Shown: positions 27,815-37,693 of the stretch, in pieces | Layout: each line of letters begins with the position of its first letter | Position numbering within the stretch: the stretch's first letter is position 1 | DNA from: Otariodibacter oris | Lineage (GTDB): Bacteria; Pseudomonadota; Gammaproteobacteria; Enterobacterales; Pasteurellaceae | Length of the DNA stretch: 64,000 nucleotides | Reading direction: 5' to 3' | NCBI RefSeq assembly: GCF_009684715.1 | Contig: NZ_CP016604.1 | Span: 1,627,262-1,691,261 of the forward strand | Program-made: the position numbers and the translations under genes | The notes under the pieces: model-generated | Databases searched by the model: none | What the model was told of the DNA's origin: nothing | Seen by the model: only the letters and a program-made list of their open reading frames with translations

Positions 27815-28834
27815 ATGAATACAAAATTCACACAAAAAACACCTCGTTTTAAAACCGCAGAAGAGCGTAAATCCCCTAAATTTAAATCAGATCGTGCGCA
27901 AAATAGCTCACCTTATGCACGAAATAATCGTACAGAAAAAAAATCAACCAATTACCGTCAAACTACCCATCATGATATTTATCCGCAAGAAGCGAGAAAA
28001 ATAGGCAAAGAAGGCACCGTTAAAATTAGCGTAAAAGGTCGCACAAATAATAATGAAAAGAAAACGGGTCCACTTTCACCTCGAGCGCCAGAGAAAATTC
28101 GTAATAATCGTGCAACAGAAATGAAAATATATGGCGAGAATGCTTGTCATACTCTATTTCAACAACGTCCAGAATCCATTGTTAGACTTTGGGCAACAAT
28201 AGAAGGTGCCAAAAAAGCCGGCGATTTGATGAGTTATTTGGCTGAGAATAAAAAAGCCTACCATATCGTTGATAGCGAAGAAATGGAACGCGTTACAGGG
28301 ACTGAACATCATGGTGGAATTTGTTTATTAGTCAAAAAATCAACGCCATTCTCGTTAGAAGGCTACTTACAAATTGCTCGTCAGAGAGATTGTTTAGTAC
28401 TTTTAGATGGTGTAAATAATGCTCAAAATATCGGTGGAGTTATCCGCACTTGTGCATTCTATGGTGTAAAAGGAATCATCGTAGAGCAGAATGATTTACT
28501 CAATTCAAGCAGCGCTGCTCGTGTAGCAGAAGGTGGATTGGAGTTTGTTCACGCACTAGAAACTAAACATAAACAAATTGCATTGACTCAGTTACGCAAT
28601 GCAGGATATCAAATTGTGCATTTAACTCGCCAAAAACAAACACCCGCACTAGCGAAAACAAATTTATCCGAAAAAGTGGTTTTTGTACTCAGTGAAGTTG
28701 TTCCAAGTGAAGTGGAATATCCTGAGGATACCAACGTTCAGCTCTCATTTTTAAACCCTCTAAATAGCGGGCTAAATGTTGCAGTGAATACAGGGATTTT
28801 ACTTGCTCACTGGTATCAAAATCATTTGATTTAA
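27815..28834 (+). CDS. yfiF: SpoU/TrmH-type RNA methyltransferase (YfiF-like)
   Basis: The 339-residue protein has a basic, low-complexity N-terminal extension (about 1-100), a substrate-binding L30e-like domain (about 103-175) and a SPOUT methyltransferase domain. SPOUT motifs are LDGVNNAQNIGGVIRTCAFY (motif 1), SSAARVAEGGLEFV (motif 2) and SGLNVAVNTGILLAH (motif 3). It matches the YfiF group of 2'-O-ribose methyltransferases, whose RNA substrate is not known. It is divergent from suhB across 162 bases and ends at a hairpin made of two uptake sequences. Confidence 0.88.
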   Translation: MNTKFTQKTPRFKTAEERKSPKFKSDRAQNSSPYARNNRTEKKSTNYRQTTHHDIYPQEARKIGKEGTVKISVKGRTNNNEKKTGPLSPRAPEKIRNNRATEMKIYGENACHTLFQQRPESIVRLWATIEGAKKAGDLMSYLAENKKAYHIVDSEEMERVTGTEHHGGICLLVKKSTPFSLEGYLQIARQRDCLVLLDGVNNAQNIGGVIRTCAFYGVKGIIVEQNDLLNSSSAARVAEGGLEFVHALETKHKQIALTQLRNAGYQIVHLTRQKQTPALAKTNLSEKVVFVLSEVVPSEVEYPEDTNVQLSFLNPLNSGLNVAVNTGILLAHWYQNHLI

Positions 28835-28863
28835 GGAAAAAATAAACTAATAATCCAATAAAT

Positions 28864-28905
28864 AAGCGGTCAGATCTGCAAAATATTTTCTCAATCTGAC
28901 CGCTT
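28864..28905. terminator. Paired uptake sequences forming a terminator-like hairpin
   Basis: AAGCGGTCAGAT (28864-28875) and ATCTGACCGCTT (28894-28905) are a perfect 12-bp inverted repeat; each arm is an Apl-type uptake core, and the right-hand one is the full ACAAGCGGTC word on the minus strand. It lies between the convergent ends of the yfiF-like gene and the ABC ATPase gene, where it can act as a bidirectional terminator. Confidence 0.7.
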
Positions 28906-28920
28906 GTCACATACTATAGA

Positions 28921-30516
28921 CTATAAATTAGAGGCTTCAATTAGGCGTCTAGTATAGTCATTTTGCGGATTATCGAAGATTTGCTGAACATCACCACTTT
29001 CGATAACTTCACCTTGATTCATGACCATTACTCTATCACTCAATGCTCTTACCACAGATAAATCATGGCTGATAAAAATATAACTTAAACCATATTTTTT
29101 CTGTAAATTATTCAGTAATTCCACAACTGTGATCTGAGTTGAGCGATCCAATGCAGAAGTTGGCTCATCTAATAAAACAAATCTTGGTTCAAGAATAATT
29201 GCACGAGCAATCGCGATACGTTGTCTTTGACCGCCCGAAAACTCATGAGGGTAACGATTGATCATTGAAGGGGAAAGATTTACCTCTTCCAATGTTTTCA
29301 TTACTTTTTCACGACGCTTTTCTTTACTCATTTTCGGGTAATGGACAGATAGCCCCTCACCAATAATTTCACCCACAGTTAAACGAGGAGAAAGGGAATT
29401 AAACGGATCTTGGAACACCATTTGCATGTCTTTTTTCAACGCTTGGCGATCAGAATCTGACAACTCTGCGATCGTTTCATCTTCAAAGTTAATTTTGCCT
29501 TGATAATCAAGCATCTGCATTATTGCTCTACCTAATGTAGATTTACCCGAACCTGATTCACCAACAATTCCAAGTGTTTCCCCCACTTTAAGATCTAATG
29601 AAATATTTTTAACCGCTTTAAAGACTTTTTTAGGTTTACCAAAGAACGAACGCTTGATTACATAATCAACATCAATATTTTCAGCCGTAATGATGCGTTT
29701 TTCATCATCACTTAATGCCGGTTTAATATTTCTCGGAATTGGTGTCAGTAATTCAATGGTATAAGGGTGCTGTGGATTATGGAAAACTTTATCTGTTTCT
29801 CCTTGCTCAATAATTTCCCCCATTTGCATTACACAAACAAAGTCACTATATCGATGGACTAAACGCAAATCGTGAGAAATTAGGATAATCGCCATTCCCA
29901 TATCTCGTTGTAAGTCATGCATCAAATCTAAAATTTCCGCTTGAGTTGTTACATCGAGTGCTGTAGTTGGCTCATCGGCAATTAATAAATCGGGTTTATT
30001 AATAATTGCCATCGCAATCATAATGCGTTGCAATTGCCCACCAGAAAATTCATGGGGATACGATTTCATTTTCTTATCTGCATCAGGAATTTTTACTTTT
30101 TCTAGCATTTCTAATGCGTGTGCATACGCTTCTTCCTGACTCATATTCGGATTATGCGTTTTTGTTGCTTCTGAAACCTGCTCTCCAATTGTCATAAAGG
30201 GATTAAGTGAAGTCATTGGCTCTTGGAAAATCATACCAATACGATCACCACGCAATGTCCTCATTTGATCTTCTGATAATGTTAAAATTTCTTGATCTTC
30301 AAAGCAAATAGAGGAATCTGATCCATAAGTGACAATATTCTTTGGTAATAATTGCATGATTGACATTGAGGTAACAGATTTACCTGATCCAGATTCACCC
30401 ACAATCGCTAATGTTTGCCCTTTATTAACAGTAAAAGAGACTGAACGTACAGCATGTACATTTTCTTCATCGGTTTTCAGATAAACGTCTAAATTTTTAA
30501 CTTCTAATAATTTCAT
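28921..30516 (-). CDS. Oligopeptide ABC transporter ATPase, two domains fused (YejF-like)
   Basis: The 531-residue protein has two complete ABC ATPase domains. Domain 1 (about 1-260) has Walker A GESGSGKS at 40-47, signature FSGGQ at 157-161 and Walker B LLIADEP at 177-183. Domain 2 (about 275-531) has Walker A at 319-326, signature FSGGQRQR and Walker B FVLLDEP. Both carry the oligopeptide-family PYT tail ([16 protein letters not shown]). The layout equals E. coli YejF and GsiA-type double ATPases, yet the neighbouring permeases are OppB and OppC, whose usual ATPases OppD and OppF are separate proteins. It is last in the minus-strand oppA-oppB-oppC unit. Confidence 0.9.
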   Translation of the reverse strand: MKLLEVKNLDVYLKTDEENVHAVRSVSFTVNKGQTLAIVGESGSGKSVTSMSIMQLLPKNIVTYGSDSSICFEDQEILTLSEDQMRTLRGDRIGMIFQEPMTSLNPFMTIGEQVSEATKTHNPNMSQEEAYAHALEMLEKVKIPDADKKMKSYPHEFSGGQLQRIMIAMAIINKPDLLIADEPTTALDVTTQAEILDLMHDLQRDMGMAIILISHDLRLVHRYSDFVCVMQMGEIIEQGETDKVFHNPQHPYTIELLTPIPRNIKPALSDDEKRIITAENIDVDYVIKRSFFGKPKKVFKAVKNISLDLKVGETLGIVGESGSGKSTLGRAIMQMLDYQGKINFEDETIAELSDSDRQALKKDMQMVFQDPFNSLSPRLTVGEIIGEGLSVHYPKMSKEKRREKVMKTLEEVNLSPSMINRYPHEFSGGQRQRIAIARAIILEPRFVLLDEPTSALDRSTQITVVELLNNLQKKYGLSYIFISHDLSVVRALSDRVMVMNQGEVIESGDVQQIFDNPQNDYTRRLIEASNL

Positions 30517-30527
30517 TTAGTCACATC

Positions 30528-31448
30528 CTATTTGTCTTTTGGATCAAGAGCATCACGCAATCCATCACCGATAAAGTTAAAGCAGAATAATGTTAAACAT
30601 AAGAAAAAGGCTGGGAATGCTAATAACCATGGTGAAGTTTCCATTTGCGCAGCACCATCACTTAATAATGCCCCCCAACTACTCATTGGCTCTTGTGTTC
30701 CTAAGCCCAAGAAGCTTAAGAAAGATTCAAACAAAATAAATCCTGGTACTTCAAGTGAAGCATACACTACAACAATACCTAAGACATTTGGAATGATGTG
30801 CTTCCAAATGATTTGGCGTTTTGGTACGCCACAGACAATCGCGGCTTCCACAAACTCTTTATTCTTCAATGTAAGTGTTTGCCCACGAACAATACGAGCT
30901 AGCCCCAACCAAGCAATTAAACCTATTGCAACGAAAATCAGTAAAATATTCTGACCGAAGAAAGTAACCAATAAGATCACGAAGAACATAAATGGAAATG
31001 AGCTTAAAATTTCGATAAAACGCATCATTACCATATCAGTTTTACCGCCAATATAGCCTGAAATCGCCCCATAGATTGTACCGATAATTACCGCAATAAA
31101 GGCACCAGCAACCCCAACCATCAGTGAAACTCGTCCACCAATGGCAACACGCACTAATAAATCACGTCCTGAGGAATCTGTACCAAAATAGTGCATTGAC
31201 TCAATACTAGGTGCTGCACTCATCATATTCCAGTCTGTATCATCATAAGTAAAAGGAATTAAAGAGGGTGCAAAAGCAATAAATAATATAATTAATACAA
31301 GAGTAACTAAACTTGCTACCGCAGCTTTATTACGGAAAAAACGACGACGAGCATCTTGCCATAAGCTACGACCCTCTAACGACATTTCCGTTGCTTCTGT
31401 TGCCAACTCCTCAGCTCTTTTTTGATTCTTCTTATTATCAACTAACAT
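30528..31448 (-). CDS. oppC: Oligopeptide permease OppC
   Basis: The 306-residue protein is OppC, an inner-membrane permease with six helices. EGRSLWQDARRRFFRNKAA near the N-terminus, APSIESMHYFGTDSSGRDLL and FNFIGDGLRDALDPKDK at the end agree closely with E. coli OppC. The EAA loop that contacts the ATPase is EAAIVCGVPKRQI. The start ATG at 31448 follows AAGGAATGCAAG and lies 10 bases after oppB; an in-frame alternative at 31484 would overlap oppB and is rejected. Confidence 0.95.
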   Translation of the reverse strand: MLVDNKKNQKRAEELATEATEMSLEGRSLWQDARRRFFRNKAAVASLVTLVLIILFIAFAPSLIPFTYDDTDWNMMSAAPSIESMHYFGTDSSGRDLLVRVAIGGRVSLMVGVAGAFIAVIIGTIYGAISGYIGGKTDMVMMRFIEILSSFPFMFFVILLVTFFGQNILLIFVAIGLIAWLGLARIVRGQTLTLKNKEFVEAAIVCGVPKRQIIWKHIIPNVLGIVVVYASLEVPGFILFESFLSFLGLGTQEPMSSWGALLSDGAAQMETSPWLLAFPAFFLCLTLFCFNFIGDGLRDALDPKDK

Positions 31449-31458
31449 CTTGCATTCC

Positions 31459-32382
31459 TTATGAATAACGAATCTTCGGATCAATCACCGCATAGAGAAT
31501 ATCTACAACAGCATTAAAGAAAATAGTTAATGAACCGACTAAAATAGTTAAACTTAATACTAATGAATAGTCACGGTTTAATGCACCATTCACAAAAAGT
31601 TGTCCTATTCCCGGCAAACCAAATACACTTTCAATCACCATTGAACCTGTAATGATCCCCACAAAAGCGGGTCCTAAATAAGTAATCACAGGGATCAATG
31701 CAGGTTTTAACGCATGTTTAAAGATAATACGTTTGAGAGGTAATCCCTTAGCATGAGCGGTACGGATAAAGTTTGAATGTAATACTTCAATCATTGAACC
31801 ACGAGTAATACGCGCAATCCCTGCGACATATCCAATCGTCAATGAAAGTACAGGTAAAATCATATAGTAAAGTTGACCACCATTCCATCCACCTGCAGGT
31901 AACCATTTAACATAGATGGCAAAGAAAAGAACTAATAAAGGCGCAAATACGAAACTTGGCATGATAATCCCTGTCATTGCAAAGGACATCACAAGGTAAT
32001 CCCACTTACTATTCTGTCTTAATGCAGCAAAGGTACCCGCTAACAATCCAATCGTTACTGCAAAGAAAAATGACACGATACCCAATTTTAATGAAACAGG
32101 AAAAGCGGAACCAATTAAATCATTTACTGTTTGATCTTTATATTTGAATGAAGGTCCAAAATCCCCATGAGATAAATCTTCTAAGTAAATAAAATATTGT
32201 TTGTAGAGAGGCTCATTTAAATGATACTTCGCTTCAATATTTGCCATTACCTCTGGTGGATAAGCACGTTCCGAAGTGAAGGGACTTCCTGGAGCTAAGC
32301 GCATCAGAAAGAAAGAAAAAGTAATTAGAATAAAAAGAGTCGGAATTGCTTCTAAAATCCTTTTCAAAATAAACTTCAACAT
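31459..32382 (-). CDS. oppB: Oligopeptide permease OppB
   Basis: The 307-residue protein is OppB, matching E. coli OppB along its length: LKFILKRILEAIPTLFILIT, MRLAPGSPFTSER, HGDFGPSFKYKD, the EAA-like loop RTAHAKGLPLKRII, and ALNRDYSLVLSLTILVGSLT. It forms the membrane channel for peptides of about 2-5 residues together with OppC. It is separated from oppA by 92 bases that hold a hairpin of paired uptake sequences, which would allow oppA to be made in excess of the permeases. Confidence 0.96.
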   Translation of the reverse strand: MLKFILKRILEAIPTLFILITFSFFLMRLAPGSPFTSERAYPPEVMANIEAKYHLNEPLYKQYFIYLEDLSHGDFGPSFKYKDQTVNDLIGSAFPVSLKLGIVSFFFAVTIGLLAGTFAALRQNSKWDYLVMSFAMTGIIMPSFVFAPLLVLFFAIYVKWLPAGGWNGGQLYYMILPVLSLTIGYVAGIARITRGSMIEVLHSNFIRTAHAKGLPLKRIIFKHALKPALIPVITYLGPAFVGIITGSMVIESVFGLPGIGQLFVNGALNRDYSLVLSLTILVGSLTIFFNAVVDILYAVIDPKIRYS

Positions 32383-32415
32383 AGTAAATTCTCCAATTTA
32401 CGCAACAAAAATAAA

Positions 32416-32466
32416 ACAAGCGGTCAGATCCCATGCAAAATTAGCAACATTGAATCCTGACCGCTT
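32416..32466. repeat. Inverted pair of uptake sequences between oppA and oppB
   Basis: AAGCGGTCAG (32418-32427, inside a full ACAAGCGGTC at 32416-32425) and CTGACCGCTT (32457-32466) form a 10-bp stem with a 29-base loop in the transcribed gap between oppA and oppB. No U-tract follows on the minus strand, so it is more likely an mRNA-stabilising or attenuating hairpin than a strict terminator. Confidence 0.65.
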
Positions 32467-32474
32467 AAATACCA

Positions 32475-34112
32475 TTAGTGTTTAGTAATATATAAGTTTC
32501 TTAAGAAAATATGATCTTGAGGATCTTTTCCCTCATACCCTTTAACATAAGGTTTCACTAAGCGAACATTCACATAATTATAAACAGGTACAATAGCAAA
32601 ATCTTTTGCTAATACTGCTTCAGCTTTGGCATAAGCAGCTGCACGCTCTGCTGCATCTGCTGCTTTGTAAGACTCATCCATTGCAGCATCATACTCAGCA
32701 CTTTGATAGAATGCCGTATTATTACTTGAATTAGATAAGAAGTAATTACCAAAGGTTGTTGCTTGATCATAATCTGCATTCCAACCAGCACGAGCTAAAT
32801 CATAGTTTCCTTGGTGACGTGTATCTAGGTACGTTTTCCACTCTTGATTTTCAAGTGTCACATCAACTAAACCTTGCGTATTTGCTTTCCATATAGAAGC
32901 CGCTGCAATCGCTATTTTTTTATGATTTTCGTTAGTATTATACAAAATTGAGAATTTAAGTGGATTAGATTTACTATAACCCACTTCTTCTAATAATTTG
33001 ATTGCTTGCTCATTACGCTCTTTCATCGGTAATGTTGAGTATTCAGGTTGCTGAATTTGATCACCTTCTGAAATATACGTCGGAGTAAACACATAAGTTG
33101 GCGTTTGACCTTGAGCCAGCACTTTTTCTGTAATAATGTCACGATCTAACGCTAAATTTAATGCTTCACGCACTTTCACATTATCAAATGGTGGTTTCTT
33201 ATTATTAATTTCATAGATGTAAGTTGCTAATGTTCTCGCAATAGAAACTTCATCAGGAATTTCTTCTTTCAATTTAGTGAATAATTCTGGTGGAAGACCA
33301 TAGTTAGTGATGTCAATTTCACCAGAACGATAACGTTGTACATCAGTATTCAAACTTGGAATCGCCAGGAATGTTGCTTTGTTAATGACGGTTTCTTTGT
33401 CGTTCCAATATAAAGGATTACGTTCAAAAACAATCTTCTCATTGATCACATGATCCACTAATTTATAAGCGCCATTTCCCACTATATTACCATCTTTTAC
33501 CCAATCATCACCGTACTTCTCAACCACTTTTTTAGGCACTGGTAACACTGACTGGTGGCTTGTCATACCAACTAAATAAGGAACAGGATTAGATAAAGTG
33601 ACTTGGAAAGTATGATCATCTACAGCTTTAACACCTAACTCTTCCGGTTTTTTCTTCCCACTAATTACATCTTCCGCATTCATAACTTGTAGATAATCTA
33701 AATAACTTGCATAAGGTGAAGCAGTTTCTGGATTAGCTAAACGTTGCCACGCAAAAACAAAATCGTCTGCTGTTACAGGATCACCATTTGACCATTTTGC
33801 TTCAGGACGTAATTTAAATGTCCATTGTTTAAAATCAGGTGTACTTTCCCAAGAAACAGCTACACCCGGAATAACCTTACCACTAGCATCTTTTGTCACT
33901 AAACCTTCTAATAATTGATATTGGATTTCAGACTCTGGTACACCTTCTGTTTTTTGTGGATCTAAACTTTGTGGCTCGGCACCATTGTTAAGTACAATCT
34001 CTTGTACATCAGCTAACTCTGTACCAGCAGGGACAGAGGCTGCTAAAGCAGAGGCTGAAATGCCTAGCGTAATTGCCGAAGCAAGTAATGAACGAATGAA
34101 TTTGGTTTGCAT
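32475..34112 (-). CDS. oppA: Oligopeptide-binding protein OppA
   Basis: The 545-residue protein is a periplasmic solute-binding protein of the OppA/MppA family. A signal peptide (about 1-24, ASALAASVP) is followed by the family signature region AEPQSLDPQKTEGVPES, WSNGDPVTADDFVFAWQRLANP and NAFYQSAEYDA-type C-terminal elements. It delivers short peptides to OppBC. Length matches E. coli OppA (543). It is first in the operon; 191 bases upstream separate it from ruvB on the same strand, with a CRP-like site 106-121 bases before the start. Confidence 0.95.
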   Translation of the reverse strand: MQTKFIRSLLASAITLGISASALAASVPAGTELADVQEIVLNNGAEPQSLDPQKTEGVPESEIQYQLLEGLVTKDASGKVIPGVAVSWESTPDFKQWTFKLRPEAKWSNGDPVTADDFVFAWQRLANPETASPYASYLDYLQVMNAEDVISGKKKPEELGVKAVDDHTFQVTLSNPVPYLVGMTSHQSVLPVPKKVVEKYGDDWVKDGNIVGNGAYKLVDHVINEKIVFERNPLYWNDKETVINKATFLAIPSLNTDVQRYRSGEIDITNYGLPPELFTKLKEEIPDEVSIARTLATYIYEINNKKPPFDNVKVREALNLALDRDIITEKVLAQGQTPTYVFTPTYISEGDQIQQPEYSTLPMKERNEQAIKLLEEVGYSKSNPLKFSILYNTNENHKKIAIAAASIWKANTQGLVDVTLENQEWKTYLDTRHQGNYDLARAGWNADYDQATTFGNYFLSNSSNNTAFYQSAEYDAAMDESYKAADAAERAAAYAKAEAVLAKDFAIVPVYNYVNVRLVKPYVKGYEGKDPQDHIFLRNLYITKH

Positions 34113-34217
34113 AAAAATTCTCCTGTTTAATTTATTCTATTTGGTCTGCAATTAGTAACGGAAAAAAATAAATTTGTAAAGTTTTTATAGCAATTTAAAA
34201 GAGGCAATTTAAACTTA

Positions 34218-34233
34218 TGCGAAATATATCACA
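34218..34233. promoter_or_regulatory. CRP-like site upstream of oppA
   Basis: TGCGA-AATATA-TCACA matches the CRP consensus TGTGA-N6-TCACA at nine of ten half-site positions. The TGCGA half is the form typical of Sxy-dependent CRP-S sites of Pasteurellaceae, while the TCACA half is the classic form. Confidence 0.45.
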
Positions 34234-34303
34234 GAAAATGAATAATTAAGCAGGATTATATCATCAAATCAGCAATTTACTCATGAATTAGATCAAGGAA
34301 TAT

Positions 34304-35308
34304 TTACTTGACTTTACTTAACCCAAAATGATTGTAAGTTCTAGAGGTTGCAACTCGCCCTCTTGGTGTACGCTGTAAAAAACCTTGTTGGATTAAATAA
34401 GGCTCAAGTACGTCTTCAATCGTATCTCGTTCTTCTCCAATTGCAGCCGCAAGATTATCAAGTCCTACAGGTCCGCCATCAAATCGCTCAATCACCGCAG
34501 AAAGTAATTTTCTATCCATAAAATCAAAACCTTCTGGATCAACATCTAACATCGCCATTGCTTGCGTTGCGATATCTAAGGTAATTGCTCCACCATTACG
34601 TACATCGGCAAAATCCCTTACTCGACGGAGTAAACGATTAGCAATACGAGGCGTTCCTCTCGAACGACGAGCAATTTCATAAGAAGCTTCTGGGGATAAA
34701 TTCAAATTGAGACAATTCGCACTACGACTAACAATAGTAGTTAAATCCTCAATAGAATAAAACTCTAAACGTTGTACGATACCAAAACGATCTCTCAAAG
34801 GCGAAGTTAAAGAACCTGCACGAGTGGTCGCACCCACTAACGTAAATGGCGGTAAATCAAGCTTGATAGAACGAGCGGCTGGTCCTTCGCCAATCATAAT
34901 ATCTAATTGGTAATCTTCCATTGCGGGATACAATACTTCTTCAATCGCAGGCGATAAACGATGAATTTCATCAATAAATAGCACATCATAAGGCTCTAAA
35001 TTAGTCAGCATTGCCGCCAAATCGCCCGCTTTTTCCAATACGGGTCCCGAGGTTGTACGAATATTTACACCCATTTCGTTAGCAACAATATTGGCTAATG
35101 TTGTTTTACCTAATCCGGGTGGACCAAAAATCAATAAATGATCTAACGCATCTTGGCGAAGTTTTGCTGCCTGAATAAAAATATCCATTTGCTCACGAAC
35201 CGAAGCTTGTCCGACGTAATCATGTAACATTTTCGGACGGATTGCTCGGTCAATCACTTCATCATCACGTTTAGGAATGGCACTAATAATGCGATCTGCT
35301 TCTATCAT
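34304..35308 (-). CDS. ruvB: Holliday junction branch-migration helicase RuvB
   Basis: The 334-residue protein is RuvB, the AAA+ motor that drives Holliday-junction branch migration with RuvA. Walker A GPPGLGKT is at 62-69, Walker B FIDEIHRL at about 111-118, sensor/arginine-finger region [18 protein letters not shown] at 169-186, and the winged-helix C-terminus ends [14 protein letters not shown]. Length equals the family norm. It starts 17 bases after ruvA. ruvC is not in this unit. Confidence 0.98.
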   Translation of the reverse strand: MIEADRIISAIPKRDDEVIDRAIRPKMLHDYVGQASVREQMDIFIQAAKLRQDALDHLLIFGPPGLGKTTLANIVANEMGVNIRTTSGPVLEKAGDLAAMLTNLEPYDVLFIDEIHRLSPAIEEVLYPAMEDYQLDIMIGEGPAARSIKLDLPPFTLVGATTRAGSLTSPLRDRFGIVQRLEFYSIEDLTTIVSRSANCLNLNLSPEASYEIARRSRGTPRIANRLLRRVRDFADVRNGGAITLDIATQAMAMLDVDPEGFDFMDRKLLSAVIERFDGGPVGLDNLAAAIGEERDTIEDVLEPYLIQQGFLQRTPRGRVATSRTYNHFGLSKVK

Positions 35309-35324
35309 AATTTATACTAAATCT

Positions 35325-35933
35325 TTAAAGGGAGTTCTTCAGTGCTTCTCGAATGAGCTGTTCACTGGTTTTATCAGAATGGTGTACTTTTTTGATCATC
35401 TTCTCTGCATCAGTTGGCTTATAGCCTAATGCAATTAAAGCATCTCTAGCTTCATCAGAAGGGGTTGTGGTTGTATGACTCACGACAAATTGTTCGGTAG
35501 ATTGCTCAACAAAGAAATCACTTTGAGCCATTCCTTTAAATTTACCCTTAAGCTCCACAAGTAATCGCTCCGCTGTTTTCTTACCCACACCTGGAATTTT
35601 CACTAATTTTGCTAATTCTTCTTGCTCAACCGCTGTAGCAAATTGAGAAACAGACATCGCAGATAAAATCGCTAATGCCAATTTAGGACCAACACCATTT
35701 GTTTTAATGAGTTCTCTAAATAATGTTCTATCTTGCTTTTGAGAAAATCCAAAGAGTAAATGTGCATCTTCACGCACAACTAAATGCGTATAAATTACAG
35801 CATCTTCACCCACTTGTGGAAGGTCATAAAAACTTGTCATTGGTAGAAGGACTTCATATCCCACACCTTGTACATCAATCACCATTTCTGGTGGCGATTT
35901 TTCAATAATTTTACCCTGTAATCTACCAATCAT
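35325..35933 (-). CDS. ruvA: Holliday junction-binding protein RuvA
   Basis: The 202-residue protein is RuvA, which binds four-way junctions as a tetramer and loads RuvB. It shows the N-terminal OB fold ([20 protein letters not shown]), two helix-hairpin-helix motifs ([19 protein letters not shown] and [19 protein letters not shown]) and the C-terminal RuvB-contacting domain ([21 protein letters not shown]). It starts the ruvAB pair. A convergent-free gap with an uptake-sequence variant and the potC terminator lies upstream. Confidence 0.98.
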   Translation of the reverse strand: MIGRLQGKIIEKSPPEMVIDVQGVGYEVLLPMTSFYDLPQVGEDAVIYTHLVVREDAHLLFGFSQKQDRTLFRELIKTNGVGPKLALAILSAMSVSQFATAVEQEELAKLVKIPGVGKKTAERLLVELKGKFKGMAQSDFFVEQSTEQFVVSHTTTTPSDEARDALIALGYKPTDAEKMIKKVHHSDKTSEQLIREALKNSL

Positions 35934-36029
35934 AATATCTATTTGAATCTATTGTTTAACAATAAGAATAACTGAAAACTGGATAAAAATACAGATCAAG
36001 CGGTCAGTTTGATCTTATTTTTTGCAAAA

Positions 36030-36054
36030 AATAACCCGCTGATAGCGGGTTATT
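36030..36054. terminator. potC terminator
   Basis: A perfect 11-bp stem (AATAACCCGCT / AGCGGGTTATT) with loop GAT lies 12 bases after the potC stop and upstream of ruvA on the same strand. On the minus strand it runs into TTTTTTGC, a fair U-tract. Confidence 0.85.
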
Positions 36055-36065
36055 TTAAATCTATT

Positions 36066-36833
36066 TTAGTTTTTCTTTCTGACTACGATTTGACTGAGTA
36101 TGACTAACGCCAATGAGAAGATAATCATCAAGGTTGCTAGTGCATTGACCTCTGGTGTCACACCCGTTTTCACCAATGAGAAAATTTTGAGTGGTAACAC
36201 TTCATAGCTTGCACTTGTGACAAATGAAGATACAACCACATCATCAAGTGAAATCGTGAAACTGAGTAACCAACCAGAAACGATCGCAGGTAACAACAAA
36301 GGTAATAAGATTTTACGTAAAATCACCACTTCTGTTGCCCCTAAATCTTTAGCCGCTTCTAGCATTTTAGAGTCAAAATCTTTCAAACGTGAAGATACGG
36401 TGATAACAACATACGGCAAACAGAAAGTCACGTGTGCAAATAATAGTGACCAAAATCCTAATGATACGCCGACTATCATAAACAATGCCAATAATGATAC
36501 CGCCATAACGATATCAGGCGACATCATAACAACGAATAACATTCCGCCAACCATTTGTTTGCCACGGAAACGATAACGGTATAATGCAATGGCAGTCATT
36601 GCGCCAATGATTGTCGATAATGTTGCGGAAAAAAATGCAATACTAATAGAATGCCAAGCAGCTTGAATTAACGTATCATTATTAAATAAGCGATCATACC
36701 AGTTGAAACTGAACCCTTTCCAGCTCAAGCCATATCTATCTGCATTGAACGAGTTTGTGACCAAAATGATGATTGGGATGTACAAATACGCGTACACCAA
36801 AAACATAAATAAGCTTTTAAATACGCGTTTCAT
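36066..36833 (-). CDS. potC: Spermidine/putrescine permease PotC
   Basis: The 255-residue protein is PotC, an inner-membrane permease of the polyamine ABC transporter, with six helices. SFNADRYGLSWKGFSFNWYDRLFNN follows the first helix, and the EAA loop is EAAKDLGATEVVILRKI. It ends with FSLALVILSQIVVRKKN, close to E. coli PotC (264). It overlaps potB by one base. The operon stops here at a terminator; the substrate-binding gene potD, which commonly follows, is not present in this locus. Confidence 0.95.
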   Translation of the reverse strand: MKRVFKSLFMFLVYAYLYIPIIILVTNSFNADRYGLSWKGFSFNWYDRLFNNDTLIQAAWHSISIAFFSATLSTIIGAMTAIALYRYRFRGKQMVGGMLFVVMMSPDIVMAVSLLALFMIVGVSLGFWSLLFAHVTFCLPYVVITVSSRLKDFDSKMLEAAKDLGATEVVILRKILLPLLLPAIVSGWLLSFTISLDDVVVSSFVTSASYEVLPLKIFSLVKTGVTPEVNALATLMIIFSLALVILSQIVVRKKN

Positions 36834-37693
36834 TATTCTAACTCCACTTTCTTATTCATCAGTTTATTTGCGCGATAATAAACATATAACATCAATGCCA
36901 TTAGTACAGTTAATGCAATACTGATTGCAGAACCAAACGGCCAGTTACGTGTTACCAAGAACTCACTCTTGATCACATTACCGACTAATAATACTTTAGC
37001 TCCACCAAGTAAATCTGCTACATAGAACATACCCATCGCAGGAAGTAAAACTAATAAACAACCTGCCACAATACCCGGCATTGTTAAAGGAATAATCACT
37101 CGAATAAAACGCTGAAACGCATTCGCACCTAGATCTCTTGCTGCTTCAAGTAAACGTCCATCTATTTTTTCAATAGAGGAATAAAGCGGTAAGATCATGA
37201 ATGGTAAAAGCAAATAAACTAAGCCGATAACGACCGCAACTTCCGTATTTAAAATACGAATTGGCGAATCAATCACACCAAGCCAAAGTAATGACTCATT
37301 TAATATCCCTTTCACCCCTAAGAAAATTTTCATTCCATAAATACGGATAAGAGAGTTAGTCCAGAAAGGCAATACCACTAAGAATAATAATAGTGGTCGA
37401 TATTTTTCTGGTAATTTTGCCATCATGAAAGCAAACGGATAACCTACCACTAAACAAATAATTGTCGCAATCCCTGACATATATAAGGAATTCCACAATA
37501 CTTGAGAATAAAGTGGGTCAATTAAGCGTTTATAGCTATCTAATGAAAAAGTAAATTCAATCAGATCGCTTGTGTCTTTGGTCATTACACTCGTAATTAA
37601 AACGAGTAAATTCGGAATAAGGACGAAAAAAATCAACCAACCGAAAATAACCGCAACTGTGATATTTTGAAATTTATTGCTAGTGATTTTCAT
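36833..37693 (-). CDS. potB: Spermidine/putrescine permease PotB
   Basis: The 286-residue protein is PotB, the second polyamine permease, with six predicted helices. Typical stretches are [39 protein letters not shown] and the EAA loop [20 protein letters not shown]. It overlaps potA by 14 bases and potC by one, so translation of the three is coupled. The protein moves spermidine and putrescine delivered by PotD into the cytoplasm. Confidence 0.95.
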   Translation of the reverse strand: MKITSNKFQNITVAVIFGWLIFFVLIPNLLVLITSVMTKDTSDLIEFTFSLDSYKRLIDPLYSQVLWNSLYMSGIATIICLVVGYPFAFMMAKLPEKYRPLLLFLVVLPFWTNSLIRIYGMKIFLGVKGILNESLLWLGVIDSPIRILNTEVAVVIGLVYLLLPFMILPLYSSIEKIDGRLLEAARDLGANAFQRFIRVIIPLTMPGIVAGCLLVLLPAMGMFYVADLLGGAKVLLVGNVIKSEFLVTRNWPFGSAISIALTVLMALMLYVYYRANKLMNKKVELE

